DNA of 64,000 bases, from NCBI RefSeq assembly GCF_007750855.1, contig NZ_CP036291.1, positions 2,170,001-2,234,000 on the forward strand, given 5' to 3'. Below, in pieces: positions 37,490 through 45,786 of the stretch (position 1 is the stretch's first letter; each line of letters opens with the position of its first letter). The notes under the pieces are model-generated. The model was given only the letters and a program-made list of their open reading frames with translations, ran no database searches and was not told the origin of the DNA. The DNA is from Pirellulimonas nuda (GTDB lineage: Bacteria; Planctomycetota; Planctomycetia; Pirellulales; Lacipirellulaceae). Position numbers and translations under genes: made by a program.

Positions 37490-38281
37490 ATGGGCGCCGT
37501 CAACGAGACCGTGAAGACTGTCAACAGCACGCTGCGAACGCTGATCGCGGCGGTGTTCGTCGGGGGTGCGGGGTACGCGGGGTACCAGGGGTACGCGATC
37601 TTCAATGCGCCCAAGCAGCAGCTCGAGGCCAAAGAGAAAGAGCTAACCAAGCTGCGGCAAGACTACGAGACGATCCAGGCGACCATCGCCGAGAAGGACG
37701 CCGAGATTGAACGCCTCGACGCCGCCAACCACCTCTTGAAGGTCGACCAGCGCGTGGCGGAGCTGCGGGTGCTCGATCAGAAGAAGCAGGACGATGGCGA
37801 CACGCTGACCACCGTCGAGTTCACCGAAACCAGCCCCGACGGCATCAAGATTGGCGAGCCGAAGCGGTTCGATATCCCGGGCGACCGCGTCTACGTCGAG
37901 TACCTGGTCGTGAAGTTCAACGACGCGATGGTCGAGCAGGCCGACGTCGAGCGGGGGACCGCCATCGCATTGTTCCAACGCATCTTCGGCAATCAGCAGG
38001 AGGCGGACGAGGGGTTCACGCTCGACCAACCGGGCGCCCAACCCAACGGCTACGCCCGCGGCGGCATGCCGAGCAAGTTTGAGCAGCAGTTCTGGGACAA
38101 TTTCTGGGACCTTGCGCACGACCGGGAGAAGCTTGAATCGCTGGGGGTCCGCGCGCTGCAGGGCAACGCGCCGTTCTTCCAGGTGCGGCCCGGCGAGACC
38201 TACCGGCTGTGGCTGCGCACCAGCGGCGATTTCACGATGAGCCCGGTCACCGAACCAGCCCCCGCGGGCGACCTCAACTAG
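37490..38281 (+). CDS. Membrane-anchored coiled-coil protein of unknown function
   Basis: 263 residues. One N-terminal helix (LRTLIAAVFVGGAGYAGYQG) anchors it, followed by a coiled coil at about 43-95 (KEKELTKLRQDYETIQATIA, EKDAEIERLDAANHLL). The C-terminal part (about 100-250) contains many aromatic residues, FEQQFWDNFWDLAHDREKL, and ends in a beta-rich segment (FFQVRPGETYRLWLRTSGDF). I do not recognise the family. Candidate promoter elements TTGGCC and TAGGCT (18-base gap, ending 37459) precede it. A 7-bp CCCCGGC/GCCGGGG hairpin (38286-38306) lies just after its stop. Confidence 0.7.
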   Translation: MGAVNETVKTVNSTLRTLIAAVFVGGAGYAGYQGYAIFNAPKQQLEAKEKELTKLRQDYETIQATIAEKDAEIERLDAANHLLKVDQRVAELRVLDQKKQDDGDTLTTVEFTETSPDGIKIGEPKRFDIPGDRVYVEYLVVKFNDAMVEQADVERGTAIALFQRIFGNQQEADEGFTLDQPGAQPNGYARGGMPSKFEQQFWDNFWDLAHDREKLESLGVRALQGNAPFFQVRPGETYRLWLRTSGDFTMSPVTEPAPAGDLN

Positions 38282-38404
38282 CGCTCCCCGGCCTTGCGAG
38301 CCGGGGCGTCCCCGCCCCCGGCGCGGCTCGACTGGGTCGACCCCTGCTTCAGGGGCCGCCGGGGCCGGGGACGGCCCGGCTCGCGCGTTCGTCCATCGCC
38401 CACG

Positions 38405-39085
38405 TCAAGATATGTCGGGGCCGTCGAGGAGGTCTTCGCCGTACCCCGGCGGGAACCCTTCGAAGATCCCCTCGCCGAAGCGCTGCTGCTCCTTCTTAGG
38501 CTTCTTTGGCGGGAGCGGTTGCTTGGGGTCCTCGGGGGGACGCCGGGGGACGCTCCCCTTGCGCCGTGCTTCTTCGGCGGCCGCGTGTTCGAGCGCCGCG
38601 ATCGTCTCCGCGTCGCTGAACTGCTCCGCCCAGTACGCGGCGTCGCCGATGCCGGGGGCGTTTTCGAGGCGGTCCGAAGGATTGCGCTTCTTGACCCGCG
38701 GGAGCTCCCGCACCCATTGTTCGCTGTCGACCCAGCGGGCGCCCCGGCTCCGCGCGGCGCGTTGCACGCGGTGGTCGCTGGAGACTACCACCATCCCCTT
38801 GGGCGCGCGGTGCTGCTCGATGATCTCTTCCAGCAGCGCGTCCGCGTCTTCGTAGCCGCGGGCGTAGCGGATCTTGATTGATTCGTGGGTCGCGGTATCG
38901 GGCAACCCCGGCGGCGCGCCGGCCGCGTCGAACACGATTGTCGTCACCCGCCGCTGCTTGGCGGTGAGCCGGCCCGCGAGCATCGCCAGCAGGGCCTCGC
39001 GTTCGGCCTGCAGCGTGCCGGCCGCTTGCCCTTGGGCGAACACCCCGGCGGCGTGCAGCAGGTTGTAGCCGTCGATCAAGAACAT
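38405..39085 (-). CDS. NYN-domain (YacP/Rae1-like) RNase
   Basis: This 226-residue protein starts MFLIDGYNLLHAAG, the hallmark of the YacP/NYN branch of PIN-like nucleases. The acidic residues expected at the metal site appear in IDGYN, VFDAAG, YEDADALLEEII and VVSSDHRVQRAARSRGA. In Bacillus the relative Rae1 is a ribosome-associated mRNA endonuclease; that role here is inference. The C-terminal 60 residues are Lys/Pro-rich and probably disordered. The ATG at 39085 is chosen because it starts the nuclease fold; the open frame extends upstream through repeat-rich DNA. Confidence 0.85.
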   Translation of the reverse strand: MFLIDGYNLLHAAGVFAQGQAAGTLQAEREALLAMLAGRLTAKQRRVTTIVFDAAGAPPGLPDTATHESIKIRYARGYEDADALLEEIIEQHRAPKGMVVVSSDHRVQRAARSRGARWVDSEQWVRELPRVKKRNPSDRLENAPGIGDAAYWAEQFSDAETIAALEHAAAEEARRKGSVPRRPPEDPKQPLPPKKPKKEQQRFGEGIFEGFPPGYGEDLLDGPDIS

Positions 39086-39220
39086 GGGGGCTGCGCCCCC
39101 GTGGCTGGGGGTTGGGGGTAGGGGCTGGGGACGCGCACGGCGATCGGTCAACGTTGCCGCGATTTTGCGCGCGACGGGCCGGACCAGAGTACCACGCAGG
39201 GCGACCGCCTGGCGCGGCCC

Positions 39221-39276
39221 CAATCTCCAAGCCTCAATCTCCAAGCCCCAGCCACTAAACCCCAGCCACTAAATCC
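39221..39276. repeat. Two pairs of 14-base tandem repeats
   Basis: CAATCTCCAAGCCY occurs twice in tandem (39221-39234, 39235-39248), followed directly by CAGCCACTAAAYCC twice (39249-39262, 39263-39276). A related G-rich tract on the same strand lies at about 39101-39131. The last repeat runs into the end of the ATCase gene. Such C-rich/G-rich heptamer-like tracts could expand by slippage or form quadruplexes. Confidence 0.7.
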
Positions 39277-40519
39277 TAGCCCCTAGCCCCGGCGGCGCAG
39301 CCGCCACGTCGAGGCCCAGCACGTGGGCCAGCAACGCGGCGCGGATCCACATGCCGTTTCTTGCTTGCCGGAAGTACATCGCTCGGGGGTCGTTGTCGAT
39401 CTCGTGCGGGATCTCGCCGAAGTGCTGGTCGCGCGGGAACGGGTGCAGGATGGGGGCGTACCGCTTCATCCGCGACACAAGCGCCATGCTGAGCCGGTAC
39501 TGGCTGAAGTCGATCGCCGCGAGCGATTCGGCGTCGCCGGGCTCGTTGTGCTCCTTCTGTACGCGGGTCATGTAGAGCGCGTCGATCTGCTCGATGGCGG
39601 GCCGCCCGTCGATGGCGGCCTCGAACGAGTCGAGCTCGACCACGGCGACGCCCCGTTCACGCAGCCGATCCCGCAGGTCGTCTCGCATACGCAGCCGCGG
39701 GTGGTCGGGGGTGATGAACACCAGCCGCACGCCGGGGTAGGCGGCCAGCAGCATCGCCAGCGACCGCACGGTGCGGCCCCGGCAGATGTCTCCGCAGAAC
39801 CCGTACGTCTTCCCCGCCAGGCCCCGCTCCAGGCCCTCGAAGCCGTGCTGTTTGCGCAGCTCTTCTAGTTTGCCGGCGCCGGGGGAGTCCTTTGGGTTCT
39901 CGAAGTTGAACGTCCGCTGCAGCGTGTAGATGTCCAGCAGCGCCTGCGTGGGGTGCTCGTCGGCCCCGGAGCCGGCGTTGATGATCGGCACGCTGCGCGA
40001 GCCGCTGGCCTCCAGGTCGTTCATCAGGTAGGCGCAGCACTCGGCCAGCCTAGCGATGGGAGAACGCATGATGATCAGGTCGAAGTAACTGCTGAACATC
40101 CGGATCGAGTCGAAACGGGTCTCCCCCTTGGTCTCGCTCGAAGTAGAGGGGTCGCGGACCTCGTTGCAGGTGATCCCCAAGATCTGGCAGGCCGCCATGA
40201 AGGAGAGGAAGGTCCGCGTTGAGGGCTGCGTAAAGTACAGCATGGCCCGCTTGTGGGGGGCGAGGCCGATGAGAAAGTCTTGCCCCGCACGGGTCTGAGA
40301 GAGCAGCCGGATCCGATCGGCCGTGCCCGCCAGGGCGTCGAGCAGATGGGGGCTCAACTGCCCGGAAAAGATCACGTGCCGCAGCCGGCCGTCGGCGCAG
40401 AACTCTGCCGCCTTGGCGGCCACGGGACGCGTGAGACGCGTCTCGTAGTGCAGCAGGTCGCGGTCGTCTTGCGTCAGCGGCGCGGGGGGTTCCATATGGG
40501 GTGGGTTATCGCGTCGCAT
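39269..40519 (-). CDS. pyrB: Aspartate carbamoyltransferase, extended form
   Basis: 416 residues, about 100 more than the usual catalytic chain. The enzyme makes carbamoyl-aspartate for pyrimidine synthesis. Diagnostic pieces are FTQPSTRTFLSF (phosphate loop, with Phe instead of the second Arg of STRTR), SSETKGET (the mobile loop with Lys), INAGSGADEHPTQALLD, GDICRGRTVRSLA, YMTRVQKEHNEPGD and LHPFPRDQHFGEIP. The insertions lie mostly in the 190-240 region and at the N-terminus. ATG 40519 is the longest start; ATG 40495 is equally possible, and neither has a clear ribosome-binding site. No regulatory chain (pyrI) is adjacent. Confidence 0.9.
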   Translation of the reverse strand: MRRDNPPHMEPPAPLTQDDRDLLHYETRLTRPVAAKAAEFCADGRLRHVIFSGQLSPHLLDALAGTADRIRLLSQTRAGQDFLIGLAPHKRAMLYFTQPSTRTFLSFMAACQILGITCNEVRDPSTSSETKGETRFDSIRMFSSYFDLIIMRSPIARLAECCAYLMNDLEASGSRSVPIINAGSGADEHPTQALLDIYTLQRTFNFENPKDSPGAGKLEELRKQHGFEGLERGLAGKTYGFCGDICRGRTVRSLAMLLAAYPGVRLVFITPDHPRLRMRDDLRDRLRERGVAVVELDSFEAAIDGRPAIEQIDALYMTRVQKEHNEPGDAESLAAIDFSQYRLSMALVSRMKRYAPILHPFPRDQHFGEIPHEIDNDPRAMYFRQARNGMWIRAALLAHVLGLDVAAAPPGLGARI

Positions 40520-40598
40520 CGAGCGAGCGTCAAGCTAGCCGGCCGAGCCGACAGCGACGCACGACGGGCGCGGCCCGGCGATCCGTGCTTCCGTTGGC

Positions 40599-41978
40599 CT
40601 ACGCACACGCGCCGCGCCAACGCCGGCAACGCGCGAACGCCGCGAGCCCTAGGGCCATGAGCAGCGCCGAGGCCGGCTCCGGGACGGCCGAGATCTCAAG
40701 GCGGTACATCTGCACCTGCCCCGACACTCCGCGGGCCACCGCGTGGTAGATCACCCCCGGAAGCGCCTGGAGGCCCGAAATGGTCTCTGCGAAGCCGTAG
40801 CCACGCAGGTTTGCGAACCCGACCGTCTGGCTGTTGGCCAAGAGTTCGAGGCTGAGGTCGGCCAGGTGCGACGTGACGAACAGCGGGTCCCCGCTCGCGG
40901 CGTCGATCCCGTACGACGGGCCGACCGGCGTGAGCCGGACGTCGACCAGCATCGCCTGGGCGACAGAAAACTCGTAGTAGTCGACGTCCGAAAGGTTGTC
41001 GATGCTGATGAAGTCGGACTGGTCCGGCGTCACCACCGCAGAACCGGCCGACGTGCCGATCTGCCAAGAGCCGCCGGGCGAGATCACGCCGGCCTGTGTG
41101 GCGGTCGCGGCGGTGTCGTTGCCGCCGCTCTTCTCCAACCGGTCGCCGTAGTTGCGGTGCAGCGCCAGGATGTCGTCGAACTGCGGGCCGTCAAACCCGA
41201 TCGTGATCCGCGGCTCCATCAGGATGCCGTACTCGGCGCGGTCCTCGACGTGGTTGAACCCCAACGCGTGGCCGATCTCGTGGCCGACCGTGTTGCGGAA
41301 GCGGAGCGAGTTGAGCTCCGTGTTGCCGTAGAAGAGCACGTTTGCGGTGTCGAGCACCTGGTCGGCGTTGTTCGGGAAGTAGTTGATGGCGACGATCGAC
41401 GGCACGCCGGGCACCTCGCCGTCAATCAGGTGGCCGGCGATCCGGATGTCGGAGTTCACACCCAGCGTGCCGGTCACGGTCGAGATGCCCGAGGTTGTGT
41501 TGTTGGGCTCGTACACAAAGCTCACGCCGCCGAGTTCCGACCAGCGATCGAACACCTGCTTGTAAAGCTGCATCCACGGGCGGTCGATCAGCGGGTCCGA
41601 AGGGAGCCCGCCGGAAGGGTAGAGCCCGTCGAAGGTGGCGATAAGGTTGCTGGGGTCGTTTCCGTACGTCCCGGCAAAGACCGGCGTGCCGTCTGGCACG
41701 ACGCCCCAGGTGATAATGGCCGGCGAGCCGATGGCGCCGGTCCCGCCGCTGAAGGAGGGCTGGGTGGCGGTGGAGGTCCAGCGCGCGCTGACCTGGAAAG
41801 CGGGCACGCCGGGGTCGAACTCCGAGGCGAGCAGGGGGACGTCCTCGCCACCGCCGATGACCACGTGGGCGTGCAGAGGGCAGGCGCCCTGCTCACAGAG
41901 GACGCACGCGGCGGCCCTGTCGGCAGAGAGGCATAGCGCCGCCAGCATGATCGCTGCGGAGCGTGAATAGGTATGCAT
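40599..41978 (-). CDS. PEP-CTERM-anchored matrixin-type metalloprotease
   Basis: 459 residues. A signal peptide (residues 1-25, ending RAAA) leads to a secreted zinc protease with HEIGHALGFNH, the HExxHxxGxxH metal site of metzincins, followed by the Met-turn YGILMEP. A pre-peptidase-like beta domain follows at about 280-430 (DYYEFSVAQAMLVDVRL). The C-terminus VPEPASALLMALGLAAFARC plus basic residues is a PEP-CTERM sorting signal, so an exosortase would anchor or release it at the surface. None is encoded here. ATG 41978 starts the signal peptide. A 17-bp inverted repeat lies 50-130 bases upstream in its leader. Confidence 0.9.
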   Translation of the reverse strand: MHTYSRSAAIMLAALCLSADRAAACVLCEQGACPLHAHVVIGGGEDVPLLASEFDPGVPAFQVSARWTSTATQPSFSGGTGAIGSPAIITWGVVPDGTPVFAGTYGNDPSNLIATFDGLYPSGGLPSDPLIDRPWMQLYKQVFDRWSELGGVSFVYEPNNTTSGISTVTGTLGVNSDIRIAGHLIDGEVPGVPSIVAINYFPNNADQVLDTANVLFYGNTELNSLRFRNTVGHEIGHALGFNHVEDRAEYGILMEPRITIGFDGPQFDDILALHRNYGDRLEKSGGNDTAATATQAGVISPGGSWQIGTSAGSAVVTPDQSDFISIDNLSDVDYYEFSVAQAMLVDVRLTPVGPSYGIDAASGDPLFVTSHLADLSLELLANSQTVGFANLRGYGFAETISGLQALPGVIYHAVARGVSGQVQMYRLEISAVPEPASALLMALGLAAFARCRRWRGACA

Positions 41979-42322
41979 GTAGTTCTGCCTCGGTGTAGGT
42001 GCGCCACCCGGGTCGCCTAGAACCAAAAGCGGCGGCCAAGCGCTCCGACCGGCGCCGCGATCGCGTAGATCGTTGCGCCGCCGAGAGAGGGCTTGGCCGC
42101 CGCTTTTGCTGGCTTAGCGTTACCTTGGGTGGTTCCGCACGTGTGCGGGAAGGAGCTTGGAGGAGATCTTGCCTCGGTCGAAGGACGAGAAAACGGCCTA
42201 GTCCCGATCCTAATTGGCCGTTCAACCTCCGTCAATCAAACGGCCGCCGGCCCTCAGAACGCCGGCCGCGGGCCCCGTCAAACCGCTTCAACCGGGGCGA
42301 CCCGAGGCCCGCCCCGGGCGCG
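41979..42322. other. Upstream region of the metalloprotease gene
   Basis: A 344-base spacer between the metalloprotease start and the end of the permease gene (both minus strand). It contains a perfect 17-bp inverted repeat (separate entry) and the 14-base palindrome-like CCGCACGTGTGCGG at 42135-42148. No gene or confident promoter is visible. I considered a c-di-GMP riboswitch and rejected it. Confidence 0.55.
42025..42107 (-). repeat. Perfect 17-bp inverted repeat in the metalloprotease leader
   Basis: AAAAGCGGCGGCCAAGC (42025-42041) is the exact reverse complement of 42091-42107, with 49 bases between. In the minus-strand transcript this would form a very stable stem-loop 50-130 bases before the metalloprotease start. 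The interior is GC-rich with its own short pairings. It may be a regulatory leader structure; no T-run follows, so it is not an ordinary terminator. Confidence 0.6.
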
Positions 42323-43963
42323 CTAGTCCGCCACGCGCCACCGCGACCGGAACAACCAGACGATCAGCCCGAGGACGACCAGGTTGTACGCCACCGACCA
42401 GCCAAAGAACCCCAGAACGATGTAGGGCTCGCCGGCGGCCTGGGCTAAGTTGGTCTGGCCCCGCTCCCCACGTTCGATCGAGAGCGGCAGCGCGAAGGCC
42501 GCGGCCAGCGGGCTGGTGGACTGCATCGCCTCGACGGCGCTCGATGCGGGGGCGCCGCGGAAGAAGGTCTCTGTGAAGAACCGGGCCGCTACCGGGGCGG
42601 CGAACAGCGTCACCACCACTAGGTAGCTGGCGATCAGCGCCGTGCTCGACTTGCGGAACAGCGTCGAGGCGGCCAGGGCCGTCATCGCCGTGGTCAGGCA
42701 GGTGAATGCCACGATTAACATGTAGCCGGCCATCGTCGGCAGGTTGGTCAAGAAGCCGATGCCCGGCATGACGCACGCCAGCAGCACGGGCCACAACAAG
42801 AACCCGGTCAGCACGCTCGAGACGCGCAGCCCCGAGAGCAGCTTGCCCCACATCATCTGCCAGGGGGTGATGAGCGTCACCAGCAGCAGGTCGAGCGTCT
42901 GGCGTTCGCGTTCGCTGCAGACGCTGCCCGCTGAGAAGACCGGGCCGACGAGCATGTTGAACAAGATCACGTACGCGATGTACCACGGCGCGTACCAGGG
43001 CCAGATGTACAGCGCGCAGGCCATGATGGGGATGGCCAGCGCCATGCTCACCTGGATCACCACGCGCAGCATCAGCGTCCCCTGGGCGAAGATCTCGCTC
43101 CGCATCTCCTTGTCGTAGATCGGGTTGACGCCGTCTTCGATGAAGGTGGTGCGTTTGGGGGGGGCGAAGAGCTTGTCGGGGAACTCGTCGCGCTTGATGT
43201 AGAGCCCCACCGACTTCTGCGACTCCGACTCGAGGTCGATCACCTCGGCGCCGCCGGACCCCAGGTCGGCCGGGTAGAGCAATCGCCGACACGCCTGCCG
43301 CCACAGCACGGTGCTGAGGGTCAGGCAGACCGCCGGAAAGAAGACCAGGATCACCGCCAACCGGATCCCGCCGACCCGGCCCAACGCGTTCCACATCAGC
43401 ACCCCCAGCATGGCCAGAGGCAAGATCAGCAAGTAGGAGACCACCAGCGAAGCGCTGGTCCGTTGGAAGATGCTGCTGGCCCACAGGCTGATGACGCCGA
43501 ACAGCGCCACGCTGGTGATCATGGCAAAGTACGCGGCAAACACCTCGTACGCCGAGACGCCCCCCAGCGGCAGGCAGAGCATCACGATCGGCAGCGAGCA
43601 GAGCATCAAGATGCCCAGGTGCGTCAGCGCCGCCAGCAGCTTGCCCAGCACGATGGCCCCGGGCCTCAGCGGGCTGGCCAGCAGCATCTCGAAGCTGAGC
43701 CGCTCTTTCTCGCCCGTGATCGCCCCCGCGGCGAAGCTGGGCGCCATCAGCGACGCCAGCAGGTACTGCCCCAAGAAGAACAGGTTCACCAGCCGCTTGG
43801 CCTCTTCGGGCTGCGCCAAGTCAACCTTCTGCGCCTCCGGCCAGGCCAGCATCACCACCACACCCAGCAGCCCAATGTAAGCCGCAAGCAACAAGAACGC
43901 CCGCGGCATGCGGAGGTTCGCAAGCAGCTCGTGCTGAAGGACTGGGTTGTTGCTTAGGTACAT
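42323..43963 (-). CDS. ABC-2-type transporter permease
   Basis: 546 residues in two halves of about six membrane helices each. LRMPRAFLLLAAYIGLLGVV starts the first, and AGAITGEKERLSFEMLLASP and VCSERERQTLDLLLVTLITP are the two amphipathic EKER/ERER-type coupling motifs typical of ABC-2 permeases. It would move an unknown substrate (lipid, polysaccharide or drug) using a separate ATPase, which is not adjacent. The soluble loop around 245-290 is charged. The downstream gene is the metalloprotease, upstream the four-helix-bundle gene; nothing suggests a functional link. Confidence 0.85.
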   Translation of the reverse strand: MYLSNNPVLQHELLANLRMPRAFLLLAAYIGLLGVVVMLAWPEAQKVDLAQPEEAKRLVNLFFLGQYLLASLMAPSFAAGAITGEKERLSFEMLLASPLRPGAIVLGKLLAALTHLGILMLCSLPIVMLCLPLGGVSAYEVFAAYFAMITSVALFGVISLWASSIFQRTSASLVVSYLLILPLAMLGVLMWNALGRVGGIRLAVILVFFPAVCLTLSTVLWRQACRRLLYPADLGSGGAEVIDLESESQKSVGLYIKRDEFPDKLFAPPKRTTFIEDGVNPIYDKEMRSEIFAQGTLMLRVVIQVSMALAIPIMACALYIWPWYAPWYIAYVILFNMLVGPVFSAGSVCSERERQTLDLLLVTLITPWQMMWGKLLSGLRVSSVLTGFLLWPVLLACVMPGIGFLTNLPTMAGYMLIVAFTCLTTAMTALAASTLFRKSSTALIASYLVVVTLFAAPVAARFFTETFFRGAPASSAVEAMQSTSPLAAAFALPLSIERGERGQTNLAQAAGEPYIVLGFFGWSVAYNLVVLGLIVWLFRSRWRVAD

Positions 43964-43975
43964 GAAGGAGGGGCG

Positions 43976-43995
43976 AGGGGCGAGGGGCGAGTACG
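43976..43995. repeat. Left copy of a 20-bp inverted repeat flanking the four-helix-bundle gene
   Basis: AGGGGCGAGGGGCGAGTACG at 43976-43995 is the exact reverse complement of 44397-44416. The pair encloses the four-helix-bundle gene at 44006-44374. The repeat is itself made of two GAGGGGC units and continues leftward as further GAGGGGC copies. Confidence 0.8.
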
Positions 43996-44005
43996 GCTTG
44001 CGGCC

Positions 44006-44374
44006 TTACTTTTGAGGCAGACGTTTTTGAAGTGATGTCCTTAGGCCACTGAGCATCCGACTCAGCTCGTCTGCTTTATGAAGGATCTCGTTGGAGCTGT
44101 CTTGTCGCAAGAGCTCCAGCCGAGTCGCAATGATGAGCTGCGTCTCCAGCTCTGCCAGAGAACCACGAGCGATCGCTAAGAATCGCAGGAATTCCGGTGT
44201 CGAGCCGCGTGCATGTCCTTCGGCGACATTGGAGGGTATCGAAACTGCGGCGCGCCTCATCTGACTTACTAGGCCGTAAAGCTCTTCTTTCGGAAGCTGC
44301 TTGGTCGCGCGGTAGATATCCAGGCTAAGGGCAATGCCAGCCTGCCAGACTTTTAGATCACGGTAGCTATCCAA
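44006..44374 (-). CDS. Four-helix-bundle protein (23S intervening-sequence type)
   Basis: This 122-residue protein begins MDSYRDLKVWQAGIALSLDI and contains MRRAAVSIPSNVAEGHARGS, the highly conserved core of the family first seen inside 23S rRNA intervening sequences and widespread as stand-alone genes. The function is unknown; the fold is a pentameric helical bundle. The DNA is clearly less GC-rich than its neighbours and uses more A/T-ending codons, and a perfect 20-bp inverted repeat encloses the gene, both suggesting acquisition as a small cassette. Confidence 0.93.
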   Translation of the reverse strand: MDSYRDLKVWQAGIALSLDIYRATKQLPKEELYGLVSQMRRAAVSIPSNVAEGHARGSTPEFLRFLAIARGSLAELETQLIIATRLELLRQDSSNEILHKADELSRMLSGLRTSLQKRLPQK

Positions 44375-44396
44375 GACAGCCTCTCCATCGCTTGCG

Positions 44397-44416
44397 CGTA
44401 CTCGCCCCTCGCCCCT
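44397..44416. repeat. Right copy of the 20-bp inverted repeat
   Basis: CGTACTCGCCCCTCGCCCCT at 44397-44416, exact reverse complement of 43976-43995. Another GCCCCTA-type unit follows at about 44421-44430. The copies lie 10 bases from the stop and 22 bases from the start of the enclosed gene. Confidence 0.8.
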
Positions 44417-44464
44417 AACCGCTCGCCCCTAGCGGGCAGCAGTATATTGACCTGCCAGGCGGAC

Positions 44465-45520
44465 CTACGCAACGCGCAGCGCCGGCGCCGAGAGGCTCCG
44501 TTCGATCTGGCGCCAGACGGCGTCCACGGGGATCGACTCGAACGGTTCGGGGGTGAAGAGGCCGCACGCTTCGTGCGGCGAGGCGACGTCGGTCGAGGCG
44601 ACGAAGCGCTGGTGGGGCCGCGCAGGGGGGGACCACCGCACCGGGTTGATGCGGAACAGGGTGACGCTCGGCACGCCCGCCGCCGTGGCGACGTGGTGCG
44701 GGCCGCCGTCGTTGCCGATGAACAGGTCGCAGCGTGCGAGCACGCCGCGCAGCTCCGCGAACCCGAGCTGCGGGTAGTCGACTAGCGCCTGGCGCCGCAT
44801 GCGATCGGCGACGCTGCGGGCGGCCCCTTCCTGGCCCGGACCGTAGAGCAGCAGCGGCCGCAGCCCGCTGTCGGCCAACCGGTCGGCAAGCTCCGCGAAA
44901 CGCTCCAAGGGCCACTGCCTCTCGGGCGTGCTGGCGACGACAAAAATCGCCGCGGTGGGGCCCGCCAGGTAGCGGCGCGCGAAACGGTCCGCCACGGCCT
45001 CGGACTCCGGCCCTATCGGGAAGTCGAGGGCCAGGTCGTCGAGGTCGACCCGCGGGTCGAGCGTCAGCCTCAGGTTCTGGCGGCCGGCGTACTCCAGCGG
45101 CGCTTGCGCATCGTCGATGGCGTGGGTGTAGAACAGCCGGTTACGCAGCGGCCGGCTGCGGAGCGGGACGCGACGCGCGGCGCCCGACAGCCGGGTCAGC
45201 ACCGCGGTCTTCGGCATCGCTTGGCTGTCGAGCACCCAGTCGTACTTCTGCTGGCGCAGGCCGGCCGCGACCTCCAAAAACCGCCGGACCCCGGCGCCCG
45301 CGGGCAGAATGATCCGCCGGTCGATGTTCGGGTTGTGCCGCAGGATCGCTTCGTTCTGTGGCTGGCACAGCACGTCGATCTCGGCGGCCGGGTAGAGCCT
45401 GCGTAGCTGTCGCAGCAGCGGCGTCGCCAGCAGCGTGTCGCCGAGCTGCCGCAGGCGGATCACCAGGATCCGTCGCGGGTGGGGGCAAGCGTGCATCGGC
45501 AAGGATATCGTTTCGGTCAT
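44465..45520 (-). CDS. Glycosyltransferase family 9 (heptosyltransferase-like)
   Basis: 351 residues with two Rossmann-like halves. RRILVIRLRQLGDTLLATPL begins the acceptor domain, and IFVVASTPERQWPLERFAELA with LFIGNDGGPHHVATAAGVPS mark the nucleotide-sugar domain, as in ADP-heptose:LPS heptosyltransferases (WaaF/WaaC). It probably adds a sugar to lipopolysaccharide or another surface glycan at the inner face of the membrane. No other LPS genes are adjacent. Start ATG at 45520; the ATG at residue 9 is an alternative. Confidence 0.88.
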   Translation of the reverse strand: MTETISLPMHACPHPRRILVIRLRQLGDTLLATPLLRQLRRLYPAAEIDVLCQPQNEAILRHNPNIDRRIILPAGAGVRRFLEVAAGLRQQKYDWVLDSQAMPKTAVLTRLSGAARRVPLRSRPLRNRLFYTHAIDDAQAPLEYAGRQNLRLTLDPRVDLDDLALDFPIGPESEAVADRFARRYLAGPTAAIFVVASTPERQWPLERFAELADRLADSGLRPLLLYGPGQEGAARSVADRMRRQALVDYPQLGFAELRGVLARCDLFIGNDGGPHHVATAAGVPSVTLFRINPVRWSPPARPHQRFVASTDVASPHEACGLFTPEPFESIPVDAVWRQIERSLSAPALRVA

Positions 45521-45660
45521 AGCGCACCGGCCTCGTAGGACCTGGGCCGCGGAGCCTACAGAAGTGGGCCTCCCGACAAAAGACCGAACCGACGCCGCTA
45601 GCAGAACCAGCGGTCGATCGTGCTCCTTGCTCCAAAACGCGGCCCCAAAACGCGAAAACA

Positions 45661-45738
45661 GCCGACGGGCTCCGCCCCGTCGGGGTGCTTGGAAAACAGC
45701 GTCGTTCGATTCACCCCGACGGGGCGGAGCCCATCGGC
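45661..45738. repeat. 27-bp near-perfect inverted repeat (REP-like or terminator)
   Basis: 45661-45687 and 45712-45738 are reverse complements with one mismatch and a 24-base loop. They lie just after the argG stop on the minus strand and read into a T-rich stretch (TGTTTTCGCGTTTTGG), so this may terminate argG. The size and GC-richness also fit a REP-like dispersed element. Confidence 0.6.
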
Positions 45739-45786
45739 TAATAGCTCTTGGGATGCTCTAGCAGCGGGGCTGGCGCCTGTGGGGGC

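Noticed and set aside
42025-42225. c-di-GMP (GEMM) riboswitch before the metalloprotease
   Set aside because: The core elements of the riboswitch consensus are not found; only a generic stem-loop and a palindrome are present.
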